Numbered from the stretch's first letter, positions 16,627-24,884 are shown. The stretch: DNA of 25,092 nt from an uncultured Lactobacillus sp. (GCA_937916845.1 CALFSK010000059.1:1-25092); one strand, 5' to 3'. The notes: generated from the sequence alone by a model not told the origin. Translations and numbers: made by a program.

Positions 16627-16808
16627 GGGATTTGCGTCGTGAAATGGCTGGTAGCGCTAACAGCCTGATAAGACGGTCACGACGCTTAAACCCGAAGTTT
16701 TGATTGGTCGGGCTCACGAAACTTTAATTTTTAGGCGGTAATGGCCGGCTTAAAGCCGAAAGACGCGCCTCCAGCCCAGTCTAGCGCAATTTATAACCGT
16801 AACAGGGC
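16627..16808 (+). repeat. Element D: hairpin-rich block upstream of prs
   Basis: GCGTCGTG (16634-16641) pairs perfectly with CACGACGC (16678-16685), flanked by further TTT/AAA and GGG/CCC pairs. It encloses GGCTG/CAGCC around TAGCGCTA. Downstream lie AAGTTT/AAACTT and CGGCTT/AAGCCG hairpins, the latter inside AGGCG/CGCCT. No ORF with a ribosome site fits. Only one copy is in the window. It lies before the predicted prs promoter, so it is probably not part of the main prs leader. 16475-16626 shows only AT-rich sequence and an isolated PurBox-like site at 16568-16580. Confidence 0.6.
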
Positions 16809-16837
16809 TTGATTTTCCGGCCTAAAATGCCTATTAT
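16809..16837 (+). promoter_or_regulatory. Promoter of prs
   Basis: TTGATT (16809-16814), 17 bp, TATTAT (16832-16837). The leader would be about 28 nt. Confidence 0.65.
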
Positions 16838-16871
16838 TTAGTAAGTAATAAATTTTCGAATGGAGGAAATT

Positions 16872-17852
16872 ATGTCAGAACAGTATTTTGATCCAAAGTT
16901 AAAGATTTTTGCTTTGAATTCAAATAAACCATTGGCAGAAAAGATTGCGGACGCCGTTGGGGTTAAATTAGGTAAGACCTCGGTTGATCGCTTTAGCGAC
17001 GGCGAAATTCGCATTAACATTGAGGAAAGTATTCGTGGTGACCAAGTGTACATCATTCAATCAACTTCCGCTCCCGTTAATGATAATTTGATGGAATTGT
17101 TGATTATGATCGACGCGTTACGGCGTGCCAGTGCCAAGACCATTAACGTGGTTATTCCTTACTATGGTTATGCACGGCAAGATCGTAAAGCCCGTTCTCG
17201 CGAACCAATTACCGCTAAGTTAGTTGCTAACATGCTGGAAACCGCTGGTGCAACTCGGATCTTAGCCCTTGATCTTCACGCGGCTCAAATCCAAGGTTTC
17301 TTCGATATCCCATTGGACCACTTAATGGGTGCGCCACTGTTGGCTGACTACTTCTTAACTCACCATTTGGCTGAAAACGCAGTTGTCGTTTCACCTGACC
17401 ATGGTGGTGTGACCCGGGCCCGTAAATTGGCCGAATTCTTAAAGGCACCAATTGCCATCATTGACAAACGTCGTCCACGGGCGAACGTTGCTGAAGTGAT
17501 GAACATCATTGGGGACGTTAAGGGTAAACGGGCCATTATGATTGACGATATGATCGATACGGCCGGAACGATTACTTTAGGCGCACAAGCCTTAGTCGAT
17601 GCCGGTGCAACCGAAGTCTACGCTAGTTGTACCCACCCGGTACTTTCTGGACCAGCCATCGAACGGATCGAAAAGTCACCAATCAAGAAGTTAATTGTGA
17701 CTGACTCAATTGCTTTACCAGCTGAAAAACGGATCGATAAGATCGAACAAGTTTCAGTTGGTCAATTGATGGGCCAAGCAATTAAATTTATCCATGAAAA
17801 TAAACCGGTTAGTCCGTTGTTTAAGAACCGTTTCCACAACGAAGAAAACTAA
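16872..17852 (+). CDS. prs: Ribose-phosphate pyrophosphokinase (PRPP synthetase)
   Basis: A class I PRPP synthetase that transfers pyrophosphate from ATP to ribose-5-phosphate, feeding purine, pyrimidine, NAD, His and Trp synthesis. Motifs: [18 protein letters not shown] (N-terminal), the ATP/flexible loop [19 protein letters not shown], the divalent metal and active-site stretch [34 protein letters not shown], and the PRPP loop [11 protein letters not shown] at 223-233. I use ATG 16872 because GGAGG (16862-16866) lies upstream; the ATG at 16860 overlaps that site. Length is 326, normal for the family. Its product is the known effector of PurR, encoded two genes upstream. Confidence 0.97.
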   Translation: MSEQYFDPKLKIFALNSNKPLAEKIADAVGVKLGKTSVDRFSDGEIRINIEESIRGDQVYIIQSTSAPVNDNLMELLIMIDALRRASAKTINVVIPYYGYARQDRKARSREPITAKLVANMLETAGATRILALDLHAAQIQGFFDIPLDHLMGAPLLADYFLTHHLAENAVVVSPDHGGVTRARKLAEFLKAPIAIIDKRRPRANVAEVMNIIGDVKGKRAIMIDDMIDTAGTITLGAQALVDAGATEVYASCTHPVLSGPAIERIEKSPIKKLIVTDSIALPAEKRIDKIEQVSVGQLMGQAIKFIHENKPVSPLFKNRFHNEEN

Positions 17853-17862
17853 CACTGTTTTT

Positions 17863-17900
17863 AAGGCGTCGGGTTGGATCGTCCAACCGGCGTCTTTTTG
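17863..17900 (+). terminator. Terminator of prs
   Basis: AAGGCGTC-GGTTGG pairs with CCAACC-GGCGTCTT (one bulged G, two G-U pairs), followed by five T. Confidence 0.85.
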
Positions 17901-17967
17901 TGACCAATCAAATAAACTGGTCTCACCAGCAAAAATGATTACAATAGAATTGAAGGGGGGCTCAGCC

Positions 17968-18990
17968 GTGGATTCATTTTATTGGGGCAGTTTAGCATTG
18001 GTTGGTGCCGTGACGTTGCAATTAACAGATCGGCGGCACTGGCTAACGGGCCACTTATTTTTATTTGCCATCGGGGCGTTTATGTTGGCGGCCTACCACC
18101 GGTTTAGTGCGCAGGCCAGTCCGCTTTGGCAATTAATTATTGTCGGATTAAAAATTTTGGCCTATGTTTTACTACCCATCATTATTTTCGTGGTTGCGGT
18201 TAGCTTTGTTCGCTACAGCTACCGCTTGATTCGAAAAGAAGGGTGGCATTTCCACTACAGCTTATTAGCGATTGTGGGCACGTTACTCATCTTAATGTTA
18301 GGGTTATCCGTTGTTAATTATGAGCGGTGGCAGAATAAGCCGTTATGGCAATTATTAGGATTAGCATTATTATTGACCGGATTTTTTGCCTTTAGTTTTT
18401 TAGCTTACCTGGTTGCTTGTTTGACGACCCGGCTAGGACGCCGCCGCAAGATTGACCACATCATTGTCTTGGGAGCTGGTTTGATGCCGGATGGACGTCC
18501 GACGCGAACCCTAAGTTACCGGTTAAAAACCGCTGCGAAGTTTTATCACGCGCAACGGACTAAGTATCATGAACCGGTGACCATCGTCGTTTCTGGTGGT
18601 CAGGGCAGTGATGAAGTTGTTGCTGAGAGTACGGCGATGCGGCGGTACTTAGTCGCCATCGGGGTGCCGCGGGACGCGATTCAAGAAGAGAACCAGTCGA
18701 CGTCGACTCAGGAAAACTTGCGCTATTCCCACGCGTTAATGGTGCGGAAGAATCCGTTCTACCGCGCGTTAATGGTGACGAGTGACTACCACGTCTTGCG
18801 CGCAAACATTTTGGCCCGGCAATTATCACTAAATTTAACGGGCATCGGGGCACGGACGCCGTGGTACTATTTGCCATTTGCGATGTTTCGGGAGTACTTA
18901 GCGTTGATCCTAATGTATCGCTGGACGAACCTAGCCGTCGTGCTCGGAATCGCAGTCTGGTACGTCGCGGTGTTAGTAAGGTTAGTTTAA
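17968..18990 (+). CDS. Membrane protein with YdcF-like DUF218 domain
   Basis: The N-terminal half (about residues 1-155) has four or more membrane segments. The C-terminal half is a DUF218 (YdcF/ElyC/SanA-type) domain: HIIVLGAGLMPDGRPTRTL, TIVVSGGQGSDE, STSTQENLRYSHAL and MVTSDYHVLRANILA. A final hydrophobic segment closes the protein. DUF218 proteins affect envelope integrity; some bind nucleotides such as SAM, and the reaction is not known. I use GTG 17968, with AAGGGGGG at the right distance, giving 340 residues. Frames open as far up as 17794 run through prs and its terminator. TACAAT at 17940-17945 may be the -10. Confidence 0.88.
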   Translation: MDSFYWGSLALVGAVTLQLTDRRHWLTGHLFLFAIGAFMLAAYHRFSAQASPLWQLIIVGLKILAYVLLPIIIFVVAVSFVRYSYRLIRKEGWHFHYSLLAIVGTLLILMLGLSVVNYERWQNKPLWQLLGLALLLTGFFAFSFLAYLVACLTTRLGRRRKIDHIIVLGAGLMPDGRPTRTLSYRLKTAAKFYHAQRTKYHEPVTIVVSGGQGSDEVVAESTAMRRYLVAIGVPRDAIQEENQSTSTQENLRYSHALMVRKNPFYRALMVTSDYHVLRANILARQLSLNLTGIGARTPWYYLPFAMFREYLALILMYRWTNLAVVLGIAVWYVAVLVRLV

Positions 18991-19035
18991 ATAGAAACGG
19001 CTACCGATAATTAAAATTAGTTTTTTTGCGGTTAA

Positions 19036-19044
19036 TGTTATAAT
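19036..19044 (+). promoter_or_regulatory. Extended -10 of the lipoprotein gene
   Basis: TG-T-TATAAT is consensus for an extended -10. No good -35 is seen. GGAGGGG follows as ribosome site at about 19058-19064. Confidence 0.65.
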
Positions 19045-19070
19045 GGACGGAGTAAAAGGAGGGGTTTGCC

Positions 19071-20048
19071 GTGGCTCATGCCTATCGAGCACCTTGGCGC
19101 CTGATTTTGATCGCCCTGATTGGACTAGTGACGTTATCGGGATGTGCAAAAACGACCGGTGGCGCAACCGCAAGTTCAGCGCCGACCGCCGACAGTTCCG
19201 GCGCCGTTTTAACAAAAGCTGATCAGCAAATTTCAAAACAAAAAATTTCCGCTGCACGCCAAACGTTGGATCGGGCAACCGCCCCAACCAAAGCGGTTAA
19301 AAACTTAGCGACTGGACTAAAGTATTACCAGGACGCAGAGGAAGCCTTGAAAGATAATCAGCTTAGCTTGGCTAAGGGTTATTTTCAAACGTTAAACGAT
19401 TATCAAGGGACAACGGATGCAGCCTTCATTGCAGCCCGCCGCAAACTAGTCCGGCAGTATCAGGCTGTCAAGCTAGCTAATGGTTATTATAATGCAGCGC
19501 GTGACGACTTAAGTATGCACGATTTGTCGGATGCTAAAGCAAATATTGATAAATTAGATCGGTTGGATGCAATTCATCCTATTATTAAGAAGTTACAAGA
19601 AAATGCGTTGGATATGAAGCAAGCCATCATGAACTATGAGGCTTCACAATCAACGAGTTCAGGCAGTGCCAGTTCGACCGTGACGAGCAGTAGCAGCAGT
19701 ACGTCGTCAGCGACGAGTTCCGATAGTCAGTCAAGTTCGACGAGTAGCGATAGCAGTTCTGACGCGAACAGCTCATCAACGGCGACGAGTTCGGCCAACA
19801 GTAGCAGTAGTAGCGACAATGATAGCGACTTGACGACCGCAGACATTATTAAACAGTTCCAAGATGCCGCGGGTGGCTCGTTTGCGAACGACACCGAGTT
19901 TGATATCACTAAAAAAACAAGTACGTATTACCAGATCGAAGTGATTCCAGCTGCGAACGCGAAGGATTCCAGTACTGAAACGTATCGGTACTATCCAGAC
20001 AGTGGTCAGGTGACGAAGCAGGATGCTTCAACCGGGGAATTTAACTAA
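19071..20048 (+). CDS. Lipoprotein with Ser/Thr-rich linker
   Basis: The 325-residue protein has a type II signal peptide with lipobox LSGC and lipidated C25, so it should be anchored outside the membrane. Residues about 45-200 are helical, with SISKQKISAARQ-like repeats of the kind seen in TPR-like helical pairs (for example LKDNQLSLAKGYFQTLNDYQ). Residues about 200-260 are almost only Ser, Thr, Ala and Asp, a likely flexible or glycosylated linker. The final domain (about 265-325, beginning DLTTADIIKQFQDAAGG) has a strand pattern ending TYRYYPDSGQVTKQD that resembles PepSY-type modules, not firmly. Start is GTG 19071 (GGAGGGG upstream). No function can be given. Confidence 0.85.
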   Translation: MAHAYRAPWRLILIALIGLVTLSGCAKTTGGATASSAPTADSSGAVLTKADQQISKQKISAARQTLDRATAPTKAVKNLATGLKYYQDAEEALKDNQLSLAKGYFQTLNDYQGTTDAAFIAARRKLVRQYQAVKLANGYYNAARDDLSMHDLSDAKANIDKLDRLDAIHPIIKKLQENALDMKQAIMNYEASQSTSSGSASSTVTSSSSSTSSATSSDSQSSSTSSDSSSDANSSSTATSSANSSSSSDNDSDLTTADIIKQFQDAAGGSFANDTEFDITKKTSTYYQIEVIPAANAKDSSTETYRYYPDSGQVTKQDASTGEFN

Positions 20049-20061
20049 GTTTATAGTTATT

Positions 20062-20113
20062 AAAAATAGTGCGTTGCTAAATCATCACGATTTAGCAACG
20101 CACTATTTTTTTA
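20062..20113 (+). terminator. Terminator of the lipoprotein gene
   Basis: A very long perfect stem (AGTGCGTTGCTAAATC with GATTTAGCAACGCACT, extended by AT pairs), followed by seven T. The A run before it means it could also work leftward. Confidence 0.95.
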
Positions 20114-20137
20114 ACTTATTATTGGATGATAGGGTCC

Positions 20138-20308
20138 GGTTGTCGTTGGTAACATGCGGTCGTGGGACCGGTTTAAGCCTGAGAAGCGGTCTTAAACCTC
20201 GCCTGGAACGGTTGCAAAAGTCGCAACTGTTCCAGACCGTCCGTGGTGTAAGACCGAAAAATCATCGGTCAAACGCCACCGACACGACCGATGTCATCAA
20301 CGACAACC
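20138..20308 (+). repeat. Element A, copy 2 (complete)
   Basis: Same fold as copy 1. The outer stem pairs 20138-20164 with 20283-20308. The GGTTTAAG/CTTAAACC hairpin is at about 20170-20198; the second stem CTGGAAC.GTTGC with GCAAC.GTTCCAG is at about 20203-20235; the third encloses GACCGA/TCGGTC. Relative to copy 1, the outer stem changes from GCCACTG/CAGTGGC to GTCGTTG/CAACGAC and the third from GACCGG/CCGGTC to GACCGA/TCGGTC, with pairing kept in each case. Confidence 0.9.
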
Positions 20309-20359
20309 TCCCAGCATTCTATAAATATAGATTATCGATAACAGAAAGGTCATGTTTAG

Positions 20360-20530
20360 CGAAGGCGGTCAGAGTTAGCGTGCAGTGGCGGCAAGATTAG
20401 CCGGCGGTTTTGAGCGGGCTAATCTTGCGGGGCGATTCAAAGACGTGAATTGTCGGCTTTGAATCGAGGTGCCAGACCGAACTTTGGCTGGAACCGACCC
20501 CACCGCACACTGGCTCTGACCGCCGAAGCG
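20360..20530 (+). repeat. Element B, copy 2
   Basis: Outer arms GGCGGTCAGAG (20364-20374) and CTCTGACCGCC (about 20514-20524) pair, continued imperfectly to GTGC/GCAC. Inside are GCAAGATTAGCC/GGCTAATCTTGC (20391-20402 with 20417-20428), GATTCAAAG/CTTTGAATC (20434-20442 with 20457-20465) and a CCAGACC/GGCTGG hairpin at about 20472-20491. It lies 50 bases after element A copy 2. The remaining bases of this gap (20114-20137, 20309-20359, 20531-20552) hold nothing I can assign. Confidence 0.88.
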
Positions 20531-20552
20531 ACCAATTTAAAGTGTACTGACG

Positions 20553-21362
20553 TTAGGCGAGTGCCCAAGTATGGATGGCGTGTGCGACCCCGTCTTCAAC
20601 GTTAGTTTTAGTTTCGTACTTCGCGATTTGTTTGGCTTCTGGAATGGCATTTCCCATGGCGACACTGTTAGTGGCGTATTTGAGCATGCTGAGGTCGTTA
20701 CCCTGATCCCCGATGGCCATGACTTCGTCGGCGGAGCAGTGCAGGTATTCTGCCAACATCTTCAACGCATTCCCTTTACTTGCTTGGTTGTTGAGGATTT
20801 CTAGGAAGTAAGGTGCGGAGCGAACGATGTGGTAACGGTCGTAAAAATCGGCTGGAATTTTCTTAATCGCGGCTTCTAGTAAAGCTGGATCGTCAACGAC
20901 CATTGCTTTGACGATTGGCAAGTCTGGGCGCATTTCTTCCGGTGTCCGGTAACGAATTTGCATGTTGACGAGGGAACTTTCGCCGACCGTGTAAGGACTG
21001 ATGTCGCGGTTAGCCGTGTAGATGCGGTCTTCACTTTCAACGTGACAGTGGACGTTGAGCTTGCGGCTCAAGGCTTCGATGTCGATGTAGTCTTCGTGCG
21101 ACAGTGTCAGGCTGGTAATGATCTTACCGGTCACGGTTTGCGCCATCGAGCCGTTGAAGGTGATGACGTAATTGTCGTCACCGCTTAAGCCCAACTGTTC
21201 TAAGAAGGGGGTCACGCCGCTCAACGGGCGACCGGTACAGATGACGACTTTTACGCCCTGCGCGTGGGCATCGTGGACTGCTTGGATGGTTGCGGGATTT
21301 AATTCGCTGTGTTCATTGAGTAACGTGCCATCCATATCGATGGCGATTAGCTTGACTGACAT
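20553..21362 (-). CDS. Cof-type HAD-IIB phosphatase
   Basis: The 269-residue haloacid dehalogenase-fold phosphatase has motif I IAIDMDGTLLNEHSEL (nucleophile D9, acid D11), motif II VVICTGRP, a C2b cap domain in the middle and motif III/IV KGNALKMLAEYL followed by VMAIGDQGNDLSML. This is the Cof/YidA-type layout; such enzymes dephosphorylate sugar phosphates, FMN or other small phosphates with broad specificity. The substrate is not predictable. GGAGGA sits upstream of the ATG. It is 15 bases after the HD-domain gene and is the last gene of a leftward operon. No clear terminator follows before element B. Confidence 0.93.
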   Translation of the reverse strand: MSVKLIAIDMDGTLLNEHSELNPATIQAVHDAHAQGVKVVICTGRPLSGVTPFLEQLGLSGDDNYVITFNGSMAQTVTGKIITSLTLSHEDYIDIEALSRKLNVHCHVESEDRIYTANRDISPYTVGESSLVNMQIRYRTPEEMRPDLPIVKAMVVDDPALLEAAIKKIPADFYDRYHIVRSAPYFLEILNNQASKGNALKMLAEYLHCSADEVMAIGDQGNDLSMLKYATNSVAMGNAIPEAKQIAKYETKTNVEDGVAHAIHTWALA

Positions 21363-21377
21363 TTAGATTCCTCCAGA

Positions 21378-22730
21378 TTAGTTGGGTAAAATTAGGCGAT
21401 CATTTAAAATGTATTTTTGAAACTCTTGGTAGATTGGCTTGAACAGGTCACTTTCGGCGTCCTTACTGAGCATTTCTTTCGGGAAGAAGAAGCGTTGGTC
21501 CCCGGATACTTTCCCCGTAATGGCTCGCACGAGGTCACTGACGGTCGACAATTCGAGTAAGGAACCGTCTTTTTGCATCAGTTCGATTTGGGTCCGTGGT
21601 TTTTTCATCTTGGGATCGTACGCGTCATACGGTAAGTCGTAACTATCGTTAGTATCGGTATAGTAGTGACTGTCGAAACCGGCCTGTTCAATTAATTGCT
21701 GTAAATCAGGAATTAATGGTTGCGTCAGGTGATCAACGCGGGCGGACTTTAATGGGCGCCGGTCTAAGAAGCGGGTGGCCAGGTCTGCTAGAATGTTGTC
21801 CCGGCTATCGCGCCAATGGTTAAAGTACGTGTTGAGGACACCGTCATCCAGCCGCAAATAATCATGTAACGTAAAGTTGTTATTGAAAAATGGCAACAAC
21901 ATGTGCGGCGTTGCTTCGGCATCGCTAGCGTGACTTTGATAAAGGTCGTTAGCGCGTTCTAGGAGGTGATCCAAGATGACTTCCATAGAACGGGAAACCG
22001 GGTGAAAGTAGACCTGCATGTACATCTGGAACCGGCTGACAATGTAATCTTCCACGGCGTGCATACCTTCCATCATGAAGGTGATGCCACCTTGGTAGGG
22101 CCGCATGACCCGCAAGATCCGCGTCAGGTCAAAGTTACCGTAGTTTGTCCCCGTGAAATAAGAATCCCGCAAGAGGTAGTCCATCCGATCGGCGTCGATT
22201 TGACTGGAAATCATCTGCACGACTTGGGGATTGGGATACGTTTTTTGAATCACGGCTGCGACCTGTTCGGGAAAGTCGGGAGCGACTCGCCGGAGCACTT
22301 GGTTGACCTCAGTCTCTGGTGACGTAATGATTTGGGCGGTAATGGCCTCGTGATCAGTGTGGAAAATGTGCTCAAACGTGTGTGAATACGGGCCGTGCCC
22401 GATGTCATGCAGCAGTGCGGCACATAGAGCGACAATCCGCTCGTTGTCATCCCAACCGCCGTCACCGGGGGTCTTTGTGGGATAGTTGCGGGCAAAATTG
22501 TCACAGATACGTCGGGTCACTTCGTAAACGCCTAGGCAGTGCCCAAAGCGGGAGTGTTCCGCGCCGTGAAAAGTCAGCGACGTGGTCCCGAGTTGTTTGA
22601 TGCGGCGAAGCCGTTGAAATTCGGACGTGTTGATCAAGTCTAGGATGACTTGGTGTTGAACGTAAACGTAATCGTGGACGGGGTCCCGAAAGACCTTTTC
22701 CATGGGTAATAATTGTTGGCGGTAAGTCAA
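21378..22730 (-). CDS. HD-domain phosphohydrolase, YwfO-like
   Basis: The 450-residue protein has the dNTPase/YwfO type of HD domain: FRDPVHDYVYV at the N-terminus, the first metal His in GAEHSRFGHCLGVYEV, the HD pair at H108-D109 (ALLHDIGHGPYSHTFE), and a later SSQIDADRMDYLLRDS that supplies the last metal Asp and is strongly conserved in SAMHD1/dGTPase-like enzymes. Relatives hydrolyse dNTPs to nucleoside and triphosphate; the Enterococcus faecalis relative is a dNTPase. Function here is inferred from the family. The gene lies between the lipoyl-transfer gene and the HAD phosphatase in one operon, as in related genomes where ywfO and ywfL are near each other. Confidence 0.92.
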   Translation of the reverse strand: MTYRQQLLPMEKVFRDPVHDYVYVQHQVILDLINTSEFQRLRRIKQLGTTSLTFHGAEHSRFGHCLGVYEVTRRICDNFARNYPTKTPGDGGWDDNERIVALCAALLHDIGHGPYSHTFEHIFHTDHEAITAQIITSPETEVNQVLRRVAPDFPEQVAAVIQKTYPNPQVVQMISSQIDADRMDYLLRDSYFTGTNYGNFDLTRILRVMRPYQGGITFMMEGMHAVEDYIVSRFQMYMQVYFHPVSRSMEVILDHLLERANDLYQSHASDAEATPHMLLPFFNNNFTLHDYLRLDDGVLNTYFNHWRDSRDNILADLATRFLDRRPLKSARVDHLTQPLIPDLQQLIEQAGFDSHYYTDTNDSYDLPYDAYDPKMKKPRTQIELMQKDGSLLELSTVSDLVRAITGKVSGDQRFFFPKEMLSKDAESDLFKPIYQEFQKYILNDRLILPN

Positions 22731-22747
22731 AAAAATTCCTCCGTTCG

Positions 22748-23563
22748 TTAACGCAAGCGTTGCTGACGGCGTTGCATTTGTTGGTAAGCCTGAGCTAAGT
22801 GGGCTTGAAATTCTGGTTCCTCGGTGAGTAACGGTAGGGTCGTCGTGTCAACCGTGCCAAATTGCGCTAGGACCTGCATAAAGCGGTGCTGGGCAGTAGT
22901 CACGCTCAACGGTGTGCCGAGCTTTGCGGACACGGTTGTCATGACCGTGGGATCAATATCCGGAAACCGGTCGTCTGGTTGGCCGGCGAGCCCTGCCTGA
23001 TAAAATTGTCTAATCAGTTGGCTACGACTAGTCTGGTCGCCGTTGATACTGACGTACAGCATGATGACTAGCGCGTCGGCGGTTCGGCGTTGCGACATGC
23101 CCGCGATTTTTTGACCATCAATACTCAGGTCATAATCACCGGGACAATACGAGCGGGTGATCTCACCCGTGGTAATCACGAGGGTGGGCCACACCGCCTG
23201 GACATACTTGGTCATCAGTTGGTAGGCGTCCGTAATGGAATAGTCGCTACGATTAGCGGGTAAGAAGAGCGAGACGTTGAGGACGCCGTCGTCCGCGACC
23301 ACGGCGAGACCCCCTGAATTACGTAGCAAGGTCTGATAACCGGCCTGCTGAAGTCCCGTTAAACCGGTCGCTAGTTGTGGTAACTGCTGATCTAACAGTC
23401 CTAAAATAACGGTCTGTGAGAGCTGCCAAAAGTGAACGATCGGTTGTCGGCGTTCCGCAGTCAGCCAGAGTAGCGCGTTCGTATACGCAAAGCTATCAAG
23501 CATCGCGGCTGATTCATAATGTTGGCTTAAAGTTGCAATGGTTGGTTGCGTCAATGGATTCAC
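22748..23563 (-). CDS. Lipoyl/octanoyl transferase, LipL-like
   Basis: The 271-residue protein belongs to the biotin/lipoate protein ligase fold. It carries RNSGGLAVVADDGVLNVSLF (substrate-binding) and SYCPGDYDLSIDGQKIAGMSQRR (with C140 as the likely acyl-accepting Cys), both typical of the LipM/LipL subgroup. LipL of B. subtilis moves octanoyl or lipoyl groups from GcvH to the E2 subunits of oxoacid dehydrogenases. The start is GTG 23563, which lacks a clear separate ribosome site, so the N-terminus is uncertain; an internal Met at residue 21 is the alternative. A TATAAT on the minus strand at 23591-23596 is the likely -10 of the whole leftward operon. Confidence 0.85.
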   Translation of the reverse strand: MNPLTQPTIATLSQHYESAAMLDSFAYTNALLWLTAERRQPIVHFWQLSQTVILGLLDQQLPQLATGLTGLQQAGYQTLLRNSGGLAVVADDGVLNVSLFLPANRSDYSITDAYQLMTKYVQAVWPTLVITTGEITRSYCPGDYDLSIDGQKIAGMSQRRTADALVIMLYVSINGDQTSRSQLIRQFYQAGLAGQPDDRFPDIDPTVMTTVSAKLGTPLSVTTAQHRFMQVLAQFGTVDTTTLPLLTEEPEFQAHLAQAYQQMQRRQQRLR

Positions 23564-23668
23564 CCCGTTTAGACATCAGTTTCATCCTTAATTATACTCG
23601 AATTGCCACTACGGCGCAGGTCGAGCTAGACGATAGGTTGATTTTTAGTTATTTTAAGATGAATGGCT

Positions 23669-23777
23669 TATAATTAGGATGACGTTTGAAGGCGTAAGCG
23701 CAGTCGCGTGCAGCGCACAACAAACTTGGAGATAATGGGCGTATCGAGTCGTGCGGATACGTCCAGTAATTAGGAGG
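23669..23777 (+). promoter_or_regulatory. Promoter and leader of the DUF1934 gene
   Basis: TATAAT at 23669-23674 is a good -10 with a weak -35. The leader of about 100 nt contains a strong hairpin: GGGCGTATC (23737-23745) with GATACGTCC (23756-23764), ending 8 bases before AGGAGG (23772-23777). It does not carry a T run, so it is not a terminator. Confidence 0.6.
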
Positions 23778-23784
23778 AAAAGTT

Positions 23785-24225
23785 ATGGATGATTTAACAA
23801 CCGGAGTACCCGTAGCCATTCATTTAGAGACGCAGGCCCTTCAAGACGGCGATACGGCCAACTATGCGTTGGATGTTGATGGTCAGCTGGTTCAAATGGG
23901 CGGGGCATTTTACTTACGCTACAAGGAAGTCAATGATGATGCGCCTGAACCCATTCCGGTGACGATTAAACTCGCAAGTAATGGTGACGTGGTCTTGACG
24001 CGCAGTGCAACGAACCGGTTGCGATTACACTTTGCAAACGGAAAACGGGTGCGCGCGCATTACCAAACGCCGATGGGGATGCTACCCGTTGAGACGGTGA
24101 CGCCGATGTTACAAGTACGGCTTCGCGAGCGGCCATTTTCCGGTGAAGTCAACGTTAATTACGACTTATACGCGGGTGAACAGCTGGTTGGTAACTACAA
24201 GTTGAGATTGCAATTCACGGCCTGA
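23785..24225 (+). CDS. DUF1934 beta-barrel protein
   Basis: The 146-residue protein matches DUF1934 (YwiB-like) in length and pattern: alternating strands beginning VAIHLETQALQDGD, then GGAFYLRYKEVND and MGMLPVETVTPMLQVR, and ending NVNYDLYAGEQLVGNYKLRL. The predicted fold is a small lipocalin-like barrel. No catalytic motif or signal peptide is seen, so it is cytoplasmic. Its function is not known. In many Bacillota it lies next to argS and rpoE; here rpoE follows directly, with 44 bases between. Confidence 0.9.
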   Translation: MDDLTTGVPVAIHLETQALQDGDTANYALDVDGQLVQMGGAFYLRYKEVNDDAPEPIPVTIKLASNGDVVLTRSATNRLRLHFANGKRVRAHYQTPMGMLPVETVTPMLQVRLRERPFSGEVNVNYDLYAGEQLVGNYKLRLQFTA

Positions 24226-24236
24226 TTTGGTATGAT
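24208..24236 (+). promoter_or_regulatory. Promoter of rpoE
   Basis: TTGCAA (24208-24213), 17 bp, TATGAT (24231-24236) with the extended TG-G before it. It overlaps the end of the DUF1934 gene. Confidence 0.8.
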
Positions 24237-24269
24237 GAACTGTAAACTGTGGAAAGGACGTGCACCAGT

Positions 24270-24884
24270 TTGGAACTTAAACAATTTGATGGACAAAAAA
24301 AGTCCGAATTATCTTTAATCGAGGTTGCGCACGCGATCTTATCACAACATGGTGATGCGATGGCATTTGCCGATTTAACCAATGCTGTGCAATCATATTT
24401 AGGTAAAAGCGACGAAGAAATTCGGGAGCGTTTATCACAATTTTATACCGATCTGAACATCGACGGTAGTTTCATTTCCCTCGGTGACAATATGTGGGGC
24501 TTGCGTGCATGGTACCCATTTGAATCCATTGACGAAGCCGTTATCCATACCGATGACGACGAAGATGATGATCGGCCAAAGCGTAAGAAGCGTAAGAAAG
24601 TTAACGCCTTCTTAGCTGACGCTGGGGATGATGACGACGTGATCGATTACGATGACGACGATCCCGAAGACGATGACAATTATGATGATGACGATTCTGA
24701 GAGCGACGACGATGACGACGATTCAGAAGGCAAAGGCAAGTATGATGAATTAGCCGGTGTTGATGATAGTGACGATGACGCTGCTGACGAAACATTACCA
24801 GACGGTATTGAAGGCCAATTATCCGAGTTAAATGACGACGATGATGATGACTTCGATGACGACGAAGAAGACGAAAATAAATAA
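24270..24884 (+). CDS. rpoE: DNA-directed RNA polymerase delta subunit
   Basis: Delta is a Gram-positive RNA polymerase subunit that weakens non-specific RNA/DNA binding, speeds enzyme recycling and makes transcription more sensitive to initiating-nucleotide levels. The N-terminal domain (about residues 1-90, [20 protein letters not shown] through [15 protein letters not shown]) is the HARE-HTH fold. After a short basic patch ([11 protein letters not shown]) the C-terminal half is almost all Asp and Glu, as expected for the disordered acidic tail. I choose TTG 24270 ([12 protein letters not shown]) with AAAGGA at 24253-24258; the upstream GTG 24249 would add residues MERTCTS. Length is 204. 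No terminator precedes the pyrG promoter. Confidence 0.95.
   Translation: MELKQFDGQKKSELSLIEVAHAILSQHGDAMAFADLTNAVQSYLGKSDEEIRERLSQFYTDLNIDGSFISLGDNMWGLRAWYPFESIDEAVIHTDDDEDDDRPKRKKRKKVNAFLADAGDDDDVIDYDDDDPEDDDNYDDDDSESDDDDDDSEGKGKYDELAGVDDSDDDAADETLPDGIEGQLSELNDDDDDDFDDDEEDENK

Noticed and set aside
17794..17967. Upstream extension of the DUF218 protein
   Set aside because: It runs through the end of prs and its terminator. The GTG at 17968 has a strong ribosome site directly before it.
19660..19820. AGCAGT-rich tract as a microsatellite
   Set aside because: It encodes the Ser/Thr linker in frame with varied codons and is not a perfect tandem repeat.
20023..20400. A 125-codon frame over element A copy 2, and a similar 62-codon frame at 13549-13737, sharing TCGRGTGLSLRSGLKPR
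   Set aside because: The shared peptide simply reflects the shared DNA repeat. Neither frame has a ribosome site, the frames diverge after about 45 codons, and substitutions follow stem pairing and not codon positions.
24550..24884. GAY-rich tandem-like sequence as a DNA repeat or CRISPR-like array
   Set aside because: The repetition is irregular and explained by the acidic tail of delta; there are no unit-length repeats or spacers.
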